Part shown: positions 22,679-33,279 of the stretch, piece after piece
How the letters are laid out: the number at the start of each line of letters is the position of its first letter
Numbering within the stretch: position 1 is the first letter of the stretch
NCBI GenBank assembly: GCA_014904985.1
Contig: MU129192.1
Location: forward strand, 1 to 61,425
Reading direction: 5' to 3'
Source of the DNA: Hydnum rufescens UP504
Lineage: Eukaryota; Basidiomycota; Agaricomycetes; Cantharellales; Hydnaceae
Length of the DNA stretch: 61,425 bases
Translations under genes and position numbers: made by a program
The notes under the pieces: generated by a model
Told to the model about the DNA's origin: nothing
What the model saw: the letters and a program-made list of their open reading frames with translations, nothing else
Databases searched by the model: none

Positions 22679-23150
22679 TATCAGGGAGGGTGGATAGATA
22701 TGATGAGCAGGTGAGCATTTAGTGTAATATTTGGAGTTTGTACAGGGAGTACTTGGAAGTACATTGTGGCTAATTGGAAAAGTGCCCACATGTATGGGCA
22801 GCCAGATAGACCACCTGCCAAGGCAGGCCTCAAATTTTTTGGTGATAACCCAATTATGCACAGATGTAGATCCAGATAGCATCAAAACCCCATAGAGAAA
22901 GCTTTTAGTGGTCACAGTCAAAGTATAATAGGAGGGATCAGGGGAAGATGGAGGGTAGTGGCCCAAATGAGGAGCACACCAAGTGAGGTGAAGGGGGGAA
23001 ATAAGAAAAACTATATGTGAAAAGAACATAATGAGGAAAAACTGTTAAGGGTTGTTTGTGGCTTGGGGAGGTGATTATGTAATCAGGCCAAGGACAAACA
23101 GGAGTCCCTTAATATGATTGACAAGGAGGTTCATGAAGCAAGGATTATGT
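22679..23150. other. Spacer left of the nested LTR stack
   Basis: CpG-poor sequence with no recognised gene. Its right end ATGT (23147-23150) is one half of the LTR-A target duplication, and continuity resumes at 30991. Confidence 0.5.
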
Positions 23151-23879
23151 TGTAAGCAGGAGAAAATGGGGGAATCTCCACTACAGTCCACAATATGGAA
23201 TCGAGAATGAAGAATGGGGGCCACCAAAATAATCTGAATATTAAGGTCCAAGTGTAGGAGGGTCTTTAGGATAGAAGATAATCTGCTGTCACCAGTAGTT
23301 GCTCAAGCAGATGAATAAAGGGGAAATTATGCCACAAATACCACACTCCAAGGTCCTAGTCTTGTGGCCTTAGACAAAGTGTAGTAGTAGCAGTGTCCTC
23401 AGATGGAATTCACCTGGAAATCCAGCAGCAATACTTCAGTGCTTCAGACTGGGGAGGGGGAAGACAATGGAATTTTCAACACAATTCACTTAATATACAA
23501 CCCAGTTATGAGATCAAATATCCGACGGAACCAGGGGGATAGGGGAAATATGTTGAAAAAGGAATCAAGTCAAAAGCTTCAAAACTGACAGAGATATTCA
23601 GTTTACAAGGCTAGGGATAGGAAGAGCAAAAAATGACTATTTCTCCTTCCCCTTTGGACAGATTCCATGGAGGAATGGTGGATAAGTCGTCCTGGATGTT
23701 CTATCCTTCAGATATAAGGCTGCTGGACAATATTCAATATTTGAAAATTGGAAGAGGGAATGATGTTCTCCTGAGACAAGGGGGAAATTTGTATGCAGAA
23801 TGCTGAGTTCTTCTTTGTTTGCAACACCCTTTGTAGTGTTGGATGGGCATTTTCAATACCTTTCTAGGCACGGTTGTTT

Positions 23880-24262
23880 CATGCAAATCTGATCAAAACT
23901 GAAGGAGACATTTGAAAAATGCACCTTCTGATTATGAATGAGCAGATGGAATCATTCCAGAAGCTTCAGTTTTAATCCAATAAACACGTAATTGGTATCA
24001 TTTGATAGGTATTGATTACAGCTTTCAGGCCACTATATTTTCGGGTTGATCGGATCTGAATTGACTTTGAAAGGTGGAACATACTCCTTAAGAGCATGGA
24101 TTCCATAGTAAAATCATTCTAGAACATGCAATTGTAATCGGATCAACTCATGCTCAGTATCATTGGATAGGTGTGAATCATATCTTTCTGGATGCCACTT
24201 TTCGGGCCAATCCAATCAAAACTGACAGAGAAATTTGACCAATACTCCTTAAGAGTGCCGCA
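23880..24262 (-). repeat. Three ~160-bp modules in LTR-A copy 4
   Basis: Corresponding words ATCAAAACTG, ATCTGAATTG and ATCAAAACTG start at about 23892, 24054 and 24214, giving spacings of 162 and 160 bp. They match plus-strand units in the other A and B LTRs. The last unit carries ACTCCTTAAGAGTG, the reverse complement of the CTCTGAAGGAGTAT found in copies 1 and 3. Confidence 0.75.
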
Positions 24263-24440
24263 TTTGCCCCTATTTGATTATGTAATGTATCTGCAAGTAG
24301 GAATGAAGGCCCAGGTGTGTAATCCATTGGATTACATAATCACAATTTGTTAGAGTCACCCTTAAGGCAGCAGGATTGATTTGAAGGGATTGAAGGAGAA
24401 TTCAAGACAATATACAGAAGGGCCAGTTGAATTGCCAGGT

Positions 24441-25039
24441 TGTCAGGGTTCCACCCCTTTTTCCGATCTACTCTGGTCAACTCCTGCCAACTCCGATACA
24501 CTCAGTCTATTCCAGAACTCCCCTCCCTCTGTCCATTCCACTCCACCCCTGCTTCCCCTGAGTTTGGTTTGCTTCCAGTTTGCTTCCAATTTAATTTAAT
24601 TTCCTTTTCATTTCCTGTTGCTTCTGGTACGCTCCCATGCATTCCTGTTCCTGTCCACTTTCCCCCTGCCTGTGTTCCTGTTCCTGCCCCCCTGTAACCA
24701 TCTCCTGTTTAGCAATCACTCCCCTGTAGTATAGCAATCATGTATAAGTAGTCTGGCAGTGAAGTCCAGAGACCTCAGCTTTGGTCTCTCAGGATTTCCA
24801 CTGTTACTCCAGACTACAGCTCCAAGTATTTTCCAGTCGAACTCCACAAGGTTAAGGACCACTGTGCTCATTTCCACCTAGTCCCTTCTGGGCTGCTGGA
24901 CTGCTCCTCTGACATCTCTAACCTCCTTATCTCCTTCTTGCCTGGATTCTTGCAGACTTAGCCAGACTTACACCGGACTTAGCCAGAATTATTTGTGTTT
25001 ATATTTGTTTGGTGCCCTTGTCGCAGCATGGCCCTGACA
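24441..25039 (+). repeat. 5' LTR of Gypsy-D copy 1
   Basis: Holds U3 with a CT-rich, CCTGTTCCTGTT-rich segment, TATAAGTA at 24743, and a predicted R start at 24777. Differences from the 3' LTR at six places are TG against CA at the same site. The terminal ATG (25027-25029, GCAGCATGG) replaces GTG in other copies and is probably a decay product, so it should not be used as the gag start. Confidence 0.9.
24743..24787 (+). promoter_or_regulatory. TATA box and predicted transcript start of Gypsy-D
   Basis: TATAAGTA at 24743-24750 lies 34 bp before AGCTTTGGTCT (24777-24787). The same spacing is kept in copy 2. In Tf1-type elements the first bases of the transcript prime reverse transcription; the 11 bases here are exactly complementary to the primer site, which fixes the probable start. 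Confidence 0.75.
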
Positions 25040-25041
25040 GA

Positions 25042-25052
25042 AGACCAAAGCT
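25042..25052 (+). other. Self-priming primer-binding site
   Basis: AGACCAAAGCT, two bases after the 5' LTR, is the exact reverse complement of AGCTTTGGTCT at the predicted 5' end of the element RNA. No tRNA 3' end (TGG...) is seen at this place. Family knowledge: Tf1/sushi elements use this self-priming scheme with a pairing of the same size. Copy 2 keeps it at 10888-10898. Confidence 0.85.
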
Positions 25053-25117
25053 CTCTTACAAGCCCACCATCTGGATTCCTTAGTATCACCAACTTCACAC
25101 CTACTCCTCATTCTGAA

Positions 25118-26391
25118 ATGTCCGACAGTGCTCCAGTAGCCATTACCACCAACCACCTCCAACACCTCCTCACTCAGCTCCAACAACAAAATGTTGCCCT
25201 CTGAGAAGAACTGGATGACATGTGAAGCCAAGGGACACATGTCACAGGCTTCGTATTGGCTGCAGTTCAGCAAACCCTCCAGCAACACCCCCTGCCTACC
25301 CAATCCACCCACGAAGCCAGGGGGCAGACCCTGAACCATTCTTGGGAGACCAAAAGAAGATGGAAAGTTTCTTGCATTCCGTCTGGCTAAACATTGCTCT
25401 CCAGCCCAGAGTCTACCCCATGGAGCTGCACAAGATCCTATACACTCTCTCCTGGATGAAGGATGGAACTGCCAGAGCATGGGCAGAAAGCCTCTCCACC
25501 TCTTTTCTAGACCCCAAGACTCACAACCCAATGAGACCTTCAGGGAGTTCCTACTTGCTTCAAGAGCACCTTCAGAGAGCCAGATTAGGAGTTCACTGCT
25601 CACTCCCAGCTCCAGAACCTGAAGCAGGGGAAGATGTCTGCTGAGGAATACACCACACACTTTGATGCCTTAGCAGGTCAAACTGGCTTTGGGGAAGAGG
25701 TGCTGATTGATGCCTATCAGTGGGGACTCAACAAATGGCTGCTGGAAAAAATGCATCTCAGCGACTTGCCAGAAACACTTGGAGGATGGCAAGACATGGC
25801 CAAACATCTGGACAACCTGTATCTCCACTTCTGGCAGGCTATGTCTGGAACCACCCCATACACTGCCAGAAGCCCAGCTGCACCAACAGACAAACCTCAG
25901 ACAGCACCCCTGGCCACCTCCAGAGCTGCTGCAGCACCCACTGTGATGACAATGCCCACACCCACCCCATGTGCCCTGATGGACATGGACTCAACTCAGA
26001 ACAGGGAGGCACAACAGTGCTACAACTGTCAAGAGCTAGGGCACATCTCCTGTGACTGCCCACACCCATGTAAACCCCATCAGTTTGTCCGCACCATGGA
26101 AGACATTGGAGCAATCATCTGTGAGGAGTTACGGAAACTATTCCCAGCTCCAAAGGACACCTCAGAAGCTCAGGGATTACCTCCACAGGATTTTCCCAAC
26201 AGTCAGCAGTGAAGGATATGTCCTGCCTGACCAACAGATTCTCTCCTCTCAAAAACTGTACATATGGAGTCAGAAATGACATGTTCCTCTCTGATGATGA
26301 GAGTGATGAATCTGAAAGCATATCAACTGAGGTTGACCCTGTCTATAACCCTCCCCCTTCTATCCGCCTCCTTTCTGAAGACCCCAGATGA
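25118..26391 (+). pseudogene. gag: Gag of Gypsy-D copy 1
   Basis: Capsid/nucleocapsid protein. Probable start MSDSAPVAITTNHLQHLL at 25118, matching the start in copy 2. The gag core (WMKDGTARAWAESLSTSF) is at about 25450-25510, and the CCHC knuckle CYNCQELGHISCDC at 26018-26062. A linker with the acidic stretch DDESDESESISTEVD follows and ends at TGA 26389. TGA at 25202 and 25223 and frame changes near 25310 and 25550 inactivate it. The TGA at 26389 is shared with copy 2, so it may be the natural end of gag or an old defect. Confidence 0.85.
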
Positions 26392-29300
26392 GCCACAGAG
26401 GTCAAGGTGAAAATTCAATCACCACAGACTGGAGCACTCTGTGCTGCAAAGGCCCTACTGGACTCTGGAGCAACTGGAATGTTCATGGACCCAACCTTTG
26501 CAAAGGAGAATGGCCTAGACATATGACCCCTTGCATGTGCAATCCTGGTCTACAATGTTGATGGAACACTGAACAAAATGGGGTCAGTCTGTGAAGAGGT
26601 TGAGGTCATCCTCCAAATCAATGATCACTCTGAGTGGGTAGTGTTCTCTGTGATTGGACTGGGGAAAACCAAGCTGATCATAGGGCACACATGGCTTCAC
26701 CATCACAACCTGGAGATTGACTGGACAACTGGGGAAGTCACACTGACCCAGTGTCCATCTGACTGTTGTGTAGTGATCCGGAAGATGCAGAATGTGGAGC
26801 ATCGAAGTGGGAGAACCTCCAGGAAGACACTGGAAAAACCCCAGACACCTCCCACTCCTACAGAGGATGATGCTGATGAGCGTAATGAGTCCCTGACACT
26901 GGAAAAAGGAGATGCCATCTTTGCAGCTTACTTCCCCAGTGATGCTGAGCACTCTGAGATTGTCCAAGCAATGAGCACCCCTTCTCAGAGACTGGCAGAG
27001 GCTTCAAAAGCCAAAGCAAATGAGCCAGTGAAGTCCTTCAAGGAGCTTGTCCCAGAGGAATTCCATGACTTCCAAGATGTGTTCTCCAAGGACTCCTTTG
27101 ATCAGCTGCCTGTCTGGAAACCATGGGATCACCACATTGAGTTTAAAAAGGGAGTCCAACTACCTCCCCCAGCCAAACTCTTCCCACTCTCCTCAGCTGA
27201 GCAAAAGGAACTCAATGACTTCCTGAAGGAAAACCTGGCCTCTGGTTGGATCCGCCCTTCCAAATCCCCTATGGCTGCCCCAGTTTTCTTCATGAAGAAA
27301 AAAGATGGAGGTTTTTGGCTGGTCCAGGACTACCAGAAACTCAATGACATCACTATTAAGTATGCATACCCCTTACCTCTGATCTCTGATGTCATTGACC
27401 AACTCTGGGGAGCCAAGGTGTTCAGGAAACTGGACTTGCAGTGGGGCTTCCAGAATATCCAGATGGCAGAGGGAGAAGAATGGAAAGCAGCTTTCCAGAC
27501 CAACTGAGGACTGTTTGAACCCTTGGTCATGTTCTTCAGACTTTGCAACTCTCCAGGCACCTTCCAAAACATGATCAATGATGTCCTCCGAGAATGGATT
27601 GACAATGGAGTGTGTATTGTGTATCTGGATGACATCTTGAGCTTCACCAAGACACAAGAGGAGTATGTCCATGGAGTCCATGGGATCTTACAGACACTCC
27701 AGGAGAACAAACTCTTCCTGAAGCTGGAGAAGTGTGAGTTCTTCTGGGACTGGATTGAGTATCTGGGGCTGGTGTTCACTCCAGATCATGTGGAGATGGA
27801 CCTGATTAAGGTTGCAGGCATGGTGGAATCGTCAGAGCCCAAAAAATTGAAGGAGACACAATCATTCCTGGGGTTCATCAACTTCTACTGCTGGTTCATT
27901 CAGGACTTTGCTAAAGTTGCCAGGCCTTTGAATGACCTCACCTGGAAAGATGCCCCCTTCCAATGGGTTGATGCTGAACACAATGCCTTTGTCAAGTTGA
28001 AAACCCTTGTCACCTCCACACCGATCCTAGTCTTCCCATCCAAGTCCAGACACTTCTGAGTAGAAGCCAACACCTCTGGATACACAACCAGAGCAGTACT
28101 CTCGCAACTACAGGAGGACGGGAAGTGGCATCCAGTAGGTGTCCTGTTGAAGAGTCTGTCAGAAGCCAAGAGGAATTATGACATCTATGACAAGGAACTC
28201 CTGGCCATTGTCAGAGCTCTAGAGGCATGGAGACACTACTTAGAGGGTTCCCCACATCCAGTCGAGATCCTGACAGACCATCAGAACCTTCAGTACTTCC
28301 GGACTGCACAGAAGCTGAATTGGAGACAAGCCCAGTGGAATATTTTCCTCTCCCAGTTCAACTTCACCCTCCAGCACTGCTCCGGATCCCAGTCTGGGAA
28401 GCCAGATGCCCTCTCACAACAAGCAGATCACCCACAGGGAGACTCTGACAACTCTGATGTAGTCCTACTGAAGCCCATGGCCTTCCAGTCCCAGGCTCTG
28501 GACACCTTGGAGGTTGTGGCAGTGGAGGGACCTAACCAGAGCTTGATGGCTCAGATTGAGAGGGCAACAGAGATTGATGACAAAGTCATCCAGATCATCA
28601 AGGAGTTAAATGGAGATGGGCTGAAGGCACACCTGAAGGATTGGGAACTCCAAGGATCTCTGGTTCTCTTCTGCAGATGCATCTATGTTCCACTGGACTC
28701 CAAACTCCATCATGATTTAGTCCATGAACACCACAACACTCCGACCACAGGCCACCCTGGATGATGGAAGACATACAAACTTGTATCTCAGCACTACTGG
28801 TGGCCAGGGATGTCATAATATGTTGCAACCTATGTTTCCACCTGTGACACCTGTAACCGAACCAAGACTTTCCCATCCAAACCATCCAGAACACTCCATC
28901 CCAATCCAGTCCCAGACCACCGATGGCAAGCCATATCTGTGGACATGATCACGGAACTCCCAGAGTCCCATGGATTTGACAGCATCATGATTGTAGTTGA
29001 CCATCTCTCCAAACAAATTCACACCATGCCCACCACCACAACAGTTGACTCTGCTGGTGTTGCTTGCCTCTTCCGAGATGATGTATGGAGACATCATGGA
29101 CTCCTGGAGACAATCATTAGTGACCAGGGTATGACCTTCACCTCCAAGTTCATGAAGGCACTAAATTCCCTCCTTGGAATCACAGCAAATGTGTCAACAG
29201 CATACCACCCACAGACAGATGGACAGATGGAGTGAGTCAACCAGGAGATTGAGCAGTACCTCTGGATCTTTGTCAACCACTGACAAAATGATTGGGCAGA

Positions 29301-29990
29301 CTGGCTCCCTATGGCAGAATTTGCATACAACAACCAGATTCACTCCTCCACCCATGAGACCCCATTTCACCTTGACTCTGGCCAAGACCCTCACCTCAGC
29401 ACTGAACCAATCTGCTGTGGAGTTGTTGAGGCAGCCACAGACTTCATCACACAGATGCAGAAAACCTCCGAGGAGGCCTAGTCTGCCCTCTGCCAAGCAG
29501 CTGAGGACATGGCTCATCACTATGATGCTCACCGGATGGAAGCCCCAGAGTATGCAGTTGGAGACTCAGTATGGCTGGATGCCCACAACATCTCCATTGA
29601 CCACCCAGCCTGGAAACTTTCAGACAAGTGGTTAGGCCCATACAAGGTGGATAAGGTGATCTCCTGCTCTGCTGTCTGGCTCAAACTCCCCTCCTCCATG
29701 CAAGTCCACCCAGTATTCCATGTCTCCAAGCTCTGACCCTTCTGACCAGACCTGATTGGAGATCACATTGCTCATCCTCCACCCCCTCTGGTCCTGCAAG
29801 GTGGAGAGGAAGAGTATGAAGTTGAACAGATTGAAAACTCCCACTATTTCCAGGTCAACTCCAGTACTTGATGAAGTGGAAAGGTTATCCACCCTCAGAA
29901 AATCAGTGGCTGCCAGAGACTGACTTAGGTAATGCCCAGGAAGTTGTTGCAGAGTATCATCATGACCATCTGGAAGCTCCAAGGTGGATC
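26392..29990 (+). pseudogene. pol: Pol of Gypsy-D copy 1 (protease, RT, RNase H, integrase, chromodomain)
   Basis: A single frame runs from 26392 to 29745 (about 1118 codons) without a frameshift but with ten stops: TGA at 26524, 27505, 28057, 28762, 29233, 29281, 29734 and 29743, TAA at 28816, TAG at 29479. Domains: protease LLDSGATGMF at 26455; reverse transcriptase with KLDLQWGFQNIQM and the YLDDIL catalytic motif near 27630; RNase H (YDKELLAIVRALEAWRHYL) at 28180; integrase zinc region (H...GHPG, C-DTC) at 28710-28860 and catalytic D (VDMI 28940), D (ISDQG 29116) and E (QME at 29230); GPY-type segment (KWLGPYKV) at 29630. A frameshift near 29850 precedes the chromodomain. Confidence 0.95.
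29862..29970 (+). other. Chromodomain of Gypsy-D
   Basis: The frame reads YLMKWKGYPPSENQWLPETD then LGNAQEVVAEYHHDH, the core of a chromodomain (LVKWKGY...TWEP). Here it is one frame away from integrase because of a lesion near 29850. In chromoviruses this domain directs integration to histone-marked heterochromatin, which agrees with the insertion-dense surroundings; target choice is inference. Confidence 0.85.
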
Positions 29991-30116
29991 AGCACCATTG
30001 AATTCTCCTCCATTGGGTTCCAGCCATGCCCACTTTTAACAGAACTGCCTCCACACCTCCCAGACTGGTCAGCCCATTGAGCCCTGCTCCTCCAACCAAT
30101 CAGGACAATTGGTCCT

Positions 30117-30129
30117 AAGAGGGGGGTGA
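30117..30129 (+). other. Polypurine tract of Gypsy-D
   Basis: AAGAGGGGGGTGA lies directly before the 3' LTR (TGTCAGGG at 30130), the expected place for plus-strand DNA priming. Confidence 0.8.
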
Positions 30130-30728
30130 TGTCAGGGTTCCACCCCTTTTTCCGATCAACTCCAGTCAACTCCTGCCAACTCTGATACACTCCAGTCTAT
30201 TCCAGAACTCCCCTCCCTCTGTCCATTCCACTCCATCCCTGCTTCCCCTGAGTTTGGTTTGCTTCCAGTTTGCTTCCAATTTAATTTAATTTCCTTTTCA
30301 TTTCCTGTTGCTTCCTGTATGCTCCCATGCATTCCTGTTCCTGTCCACTTTCCCCCTGCCTGTGTTCCTGTTCCTGCCCCCCTGTAACCATCTCCTGTTT
30401 AGTGATCACTCCCCTGTAGTATAGCAATCATGTATAAGTAGTCTGGCAGTGAAGTCCAGAGACCTCAGCTTTGGTCTCTCAGGATTTCCACTGTTACTCC
30501 AGACTACAGCTCCAAGTATTTTCCAGTCGACTCCACAAGGTTAAGGACCACTGTGCTCATTTCTGCCTAGTCCCTTCTGGGCTGCTGGACTGCTCCTCTG
30601 ACATCTCTAACCGCCTTATCTCCTTCTTGCCTGGATTCTTGTGGACTTAGCCAGACTTACACCAGGATTAGCTGGGATTATTTGTGTTTATATTTGTTTG
30701 GTGCCCTCATCGCAGCATGGCCCTGACA
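30130..30728 (+). repeat. 3' LTR of Gypsy-D copy 1
   Basis: Begins TGTCAGGGTTCCACCCC, ends CCCTGACA, followed by CAGGT, the right copy of the target duplication. Same length as the 5' LTR (one 1-bp insertion balanced by one deletion). Confidence 0.9.
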
Positions 30729-30990
30729 CAGGTCCACCATATCATGGCTTATGGTAGGGCATAGATGAATACAGTCCCTGTGGCCTGTTGAAGACCCCAG
30801 GAGATTGACTCATGTACAAGGGAAATGAGCATTCCATTTACATCTTTTCAAGCATATAGAATTCATGCTCATCCATGTACAGATGAAAGGCTTGTTATTG
30901 GAACAACATATTGGTACATTTTTAATTTGTTGATCAGAAAATTCGATGCTGAAAGAGAACTCTATGTGGTGGAGATTTTTCCCTCCAACA

Positions 30991-31441
30991 ATGTAATGTT
31001 GCAGAAGTGGAGGAATGAAGCTGGTTGGTGTGCATGTCAGGTGATTTGAGAGAAAAATGCACATAATGTGAGAAGATATACAGTACATTGAAATTGAGTT
31101 CATGGACAGAGAAGATCAACATGGATTGAATGGTGGTGCCTCCACCACAATCTGTGAATTGATGGCAGGAGGTTGGTCAGGATGCTAAAAACAAGAAATG
31201 TTAGGCAGCTCCACATTGGAGGCACCAAACTAATCATCCTCACACATGAGGACAGAGCTAAATGAGATGAATCTAATGGTACAAAAACAAAGGAAATTAG
31301 TGCAGAAATGGGGGAGATATGGGTCCATCTCATCAAGCAAAAAAATGCACATAAAAGATGAACCACTGCTCCAATTTCATTGTAACCAAGACCATTGGAA
31401 AAGGGGAATGAAGGCCTTTCATGCTTTTCATTTAAGCCCAG
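30991..31441. other. Spacer between LTR-A copy 4 and LTR-B copy 1
   Basis: CpG-poor sequence with no recognised gene. Its start (ATGTAATG) continues the sequence broken at 23150. Confidence 0.45.
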
Positions 31442-32929
31442 TATAGAAGAAGGGTTGGGAGCTCCAATGACTGTCAAATCAAACTCTGGTTCAGCCAGTG
31501 TGTAGATGGGAGACTGTATTTCTGTTGTTATTCAATGGGCTGGTTCACTCTGATGGTTGATCACTCTCTAACAAGATGTGTATGGTATTTAGTGAGGATA
31601 AGATTGTGATATGGACTAGCTATAGTCAATGATATATTGCAAGATGCTTGTAAAAAAGGCTTATACATGTTGTGTTGGGTTGTTTACTGATATTAATGTG
31701 TACCTATTTGTGTCCTCCTGGTCAAAATGCAGATATCTGTGTGATATAGACTGGTTAGTGCTTGGTTAGTCTTGTTAGTATGCTTCTTTCTTTCTTTCTT
31801 TCTTTCTTTAGAACCTGACTTGTACTTTGTTGGGCTTACTTTTCCTTGGATGTCCAGCAACTCTAACCTTAGGTCCTGCAACTATCCTTGGCTTAGTATT
31901 TCACATAGAGGGCTTCCAGTGACTTAGTCTCAACAACCTTGTATATGACTTAGCTCCAGATGGCTTTATATCAGAACTTTCTTCAGATGCCAGCAGATTT
32001 TGTAGACAGTAGTTGATTTCCAGTAGTAAGGAGATGGGGGATACAGGAAAATCTACCAGCTTTTATACCTTTCTGAAGGTGGCTGTGTTTTAAAGGAAAT
32101 GACTCCCTCATAGGTGAGTCATATGTGAGTCATAGGTGAGAACAAAAGAAAGATTGAAGGTGTGAGTCATAAGTGAGTCATTCATAAACAGAACAATAGG
32201 GTTGTGAAGGAAGCTGTTATATTGGTTTCTACATGTCATTTGTGGTAATGGGAGATGAAATAAAAGGATATTTCTGAGTTCTTGGAGATTAATTGTCTAT
32301 AGTCCAGTGGTTAAGGTGTTTTATTACTGGCTAATAATGGAAAACAATGTGTACAGGGTTGAATTCAATGTGGAGACTGCAGTTTACATCCGTTATAGGT
32401 GTGCTTGGTATCATTTGGTGCAGATCTTTAACAGCTTTCTGGGAGTAATAATTCCAAGTGGATTGGATGCAAGCTGATGGATAAATTCATCAAATACTGG
32501 TGGGTGTTGGTTTTCACAGTAATATTAATGTGGAGAGTGCAGTTTTGATCCATGATTGATCTGCTCAGTACCTTTCAATGTGGATTTTTGACATTGTTTT
32601 TGGGCATGGTGATTCCAAGTGGATTGGATGTGAACCAATGGAGAAATTCATAAAATACTGAGAAATGTGAATTTTGGCAGTAAAATCATTCTGGAGAGTG
32701 GAATTTTGATCCATTCAACTCATGTTTGGTATCATTTGAAAGGTGTGATTTGTAGCTTTTTAAGCATTGTATGGGCAAGCATTTCTGATCAAAACTGACA
32801 GAGCAATCAAATGAATTCTGTTTTCATGCATAGCTGTAATTAATTTCATAATTGGTCATGTAATCATTCCATGGGCTGGGATCAATAGAAATTCACATTT
32901 TTAGATACTAGATGTTTTTATCTTCCACA
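31442..32929 (-). mobile_element. LTR-like element, family B copy 1 (1488 bp)
   Basis: Reverse complement of most of 35927-37529. In element direction it starts TGTGGAAGATAAAAACATC (32929), carries ~160-bp modules, a bZIP-site cluster (TGAGTCA at 32115, 32125, 32163 and 32174), a TATA box (AGCTTTTATACC region at 32060) and ends CTTCTATA (31442). CpG is nearly gone. I found no matching target duplication. A TTTC microsatellite (31785-31810) lies inside. The TG start, the TATA position and the similarity of its start to family A suggest an LTR. Confidence 0.65.
32460..32830 (-). repeat. Three ~160-bp modules in LTR-B copy 1
   Basis: The word ATAAATTCAT/GAGAAATTCAT/GAGCAATCAA recurs at about 32481, 32641 and 32801, spacings of 160-161 bp, with GATTGGATG or GATCAAAACTG just before. 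Same module as in family A. Confidence 0.7.
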
Positions 32930-33279
32930 GTGCTGTTTGAGTCTTGGTTCTGGGACAGTAAAAAGCAACCATTGTTTTGTGTAGTAGAGGTGCTGAATTG
33001 CTCTGAGGATTGTGGTGGTTTATTTGTTGCCTGCACCATGAATAAGTAGGCAAAGTGTTGAAAAAGAAATAGTTTCAAGTGGTGATGAGGGATGAGGATT
33101 GGAGAGTTAGTGGATGCTGGAGTGTGAGATGAGAGAAAGGTGAGAGAGTTGAGAGGGTAGAGATAAGGAGAACAGTAGGTTTCCAATGAGTAATTAGGGG
33201 AAAGTGGGGCCTCAGGGGTAGCACATCTGTAGAATTAAGGAGAAGATGAGAAGCAACAGAGTGCAAGGGTGGTTTTGTT
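32930..33279. other. Spacer, nothing recognised
   Basis: Purine-rich on the plus strand (33080-33180). The minus-strand ORF is simply the pyrimidine-rich complement. No supportable feature. Confidence 0.4.

Larger units (their letters stand above)
24441..30728 (+). mobile_element. Complete Gypsy/chromovirus element, family D copy 1 (6288 bp)
   Basis: Full structure: 599-bp LTRs (24441-25039 and 30130-30728), 5-bp target duplication CAGGT at 24436-24440 and 30729-30733, primer site at 25042, gag, protease, reverse transcriptase, RNase H, integrase, chromodomain and polypurine tract. The LTRs begin TGTCAGGG and end CCCTGACA. The order PR-RT-RH-IN and the C-terminal chromodomain place it in the Tf1/sushi chromoviruses. 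It is dead: gag has stops and frame changes, pol has ten premature stops. The LTRs differ by roughly 3 percent by eye, mostly at ancestral CpG sites. Confidence 0.95.
23151..30990 (-). mobile_element. Solo LTR, family A copy 4, split by a Gypsy element
   Basis: On the minus strand the LTR starts at 30990 (TGTTGGAGGGAAAAA) and ends at 23151 (CCTGCTTACA), with the 4-bp target duplication ATGT at 23147-23150 and 30991-30994. A complete Gypsy-D element plus its 5-bp duplication (24441-30733) sits inside. The LTR itself is 1290 + 257 bp, about 1547 bp. Three ~160-bp modules (about 23880-24262) fall in the left part. The layering shows LTR-A existed as a solo LTR or LTR before Gypsy-D inserted. Confidence 0.88.

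Noticed and set aside
22613..23029. 138-codon minus-strand ORF
   Set aside because: No motif, biased composition, and no paralogue in the window.
25027..25029. Gag start ATG inside the 5' LTR (MALTED...)
   Set aside because: Copies 2 and 3 read GTG at this place, which fits a CG ancestor decayed to CA here. MSDS/MSDG at 25118 and 10822 is shared and preferred.
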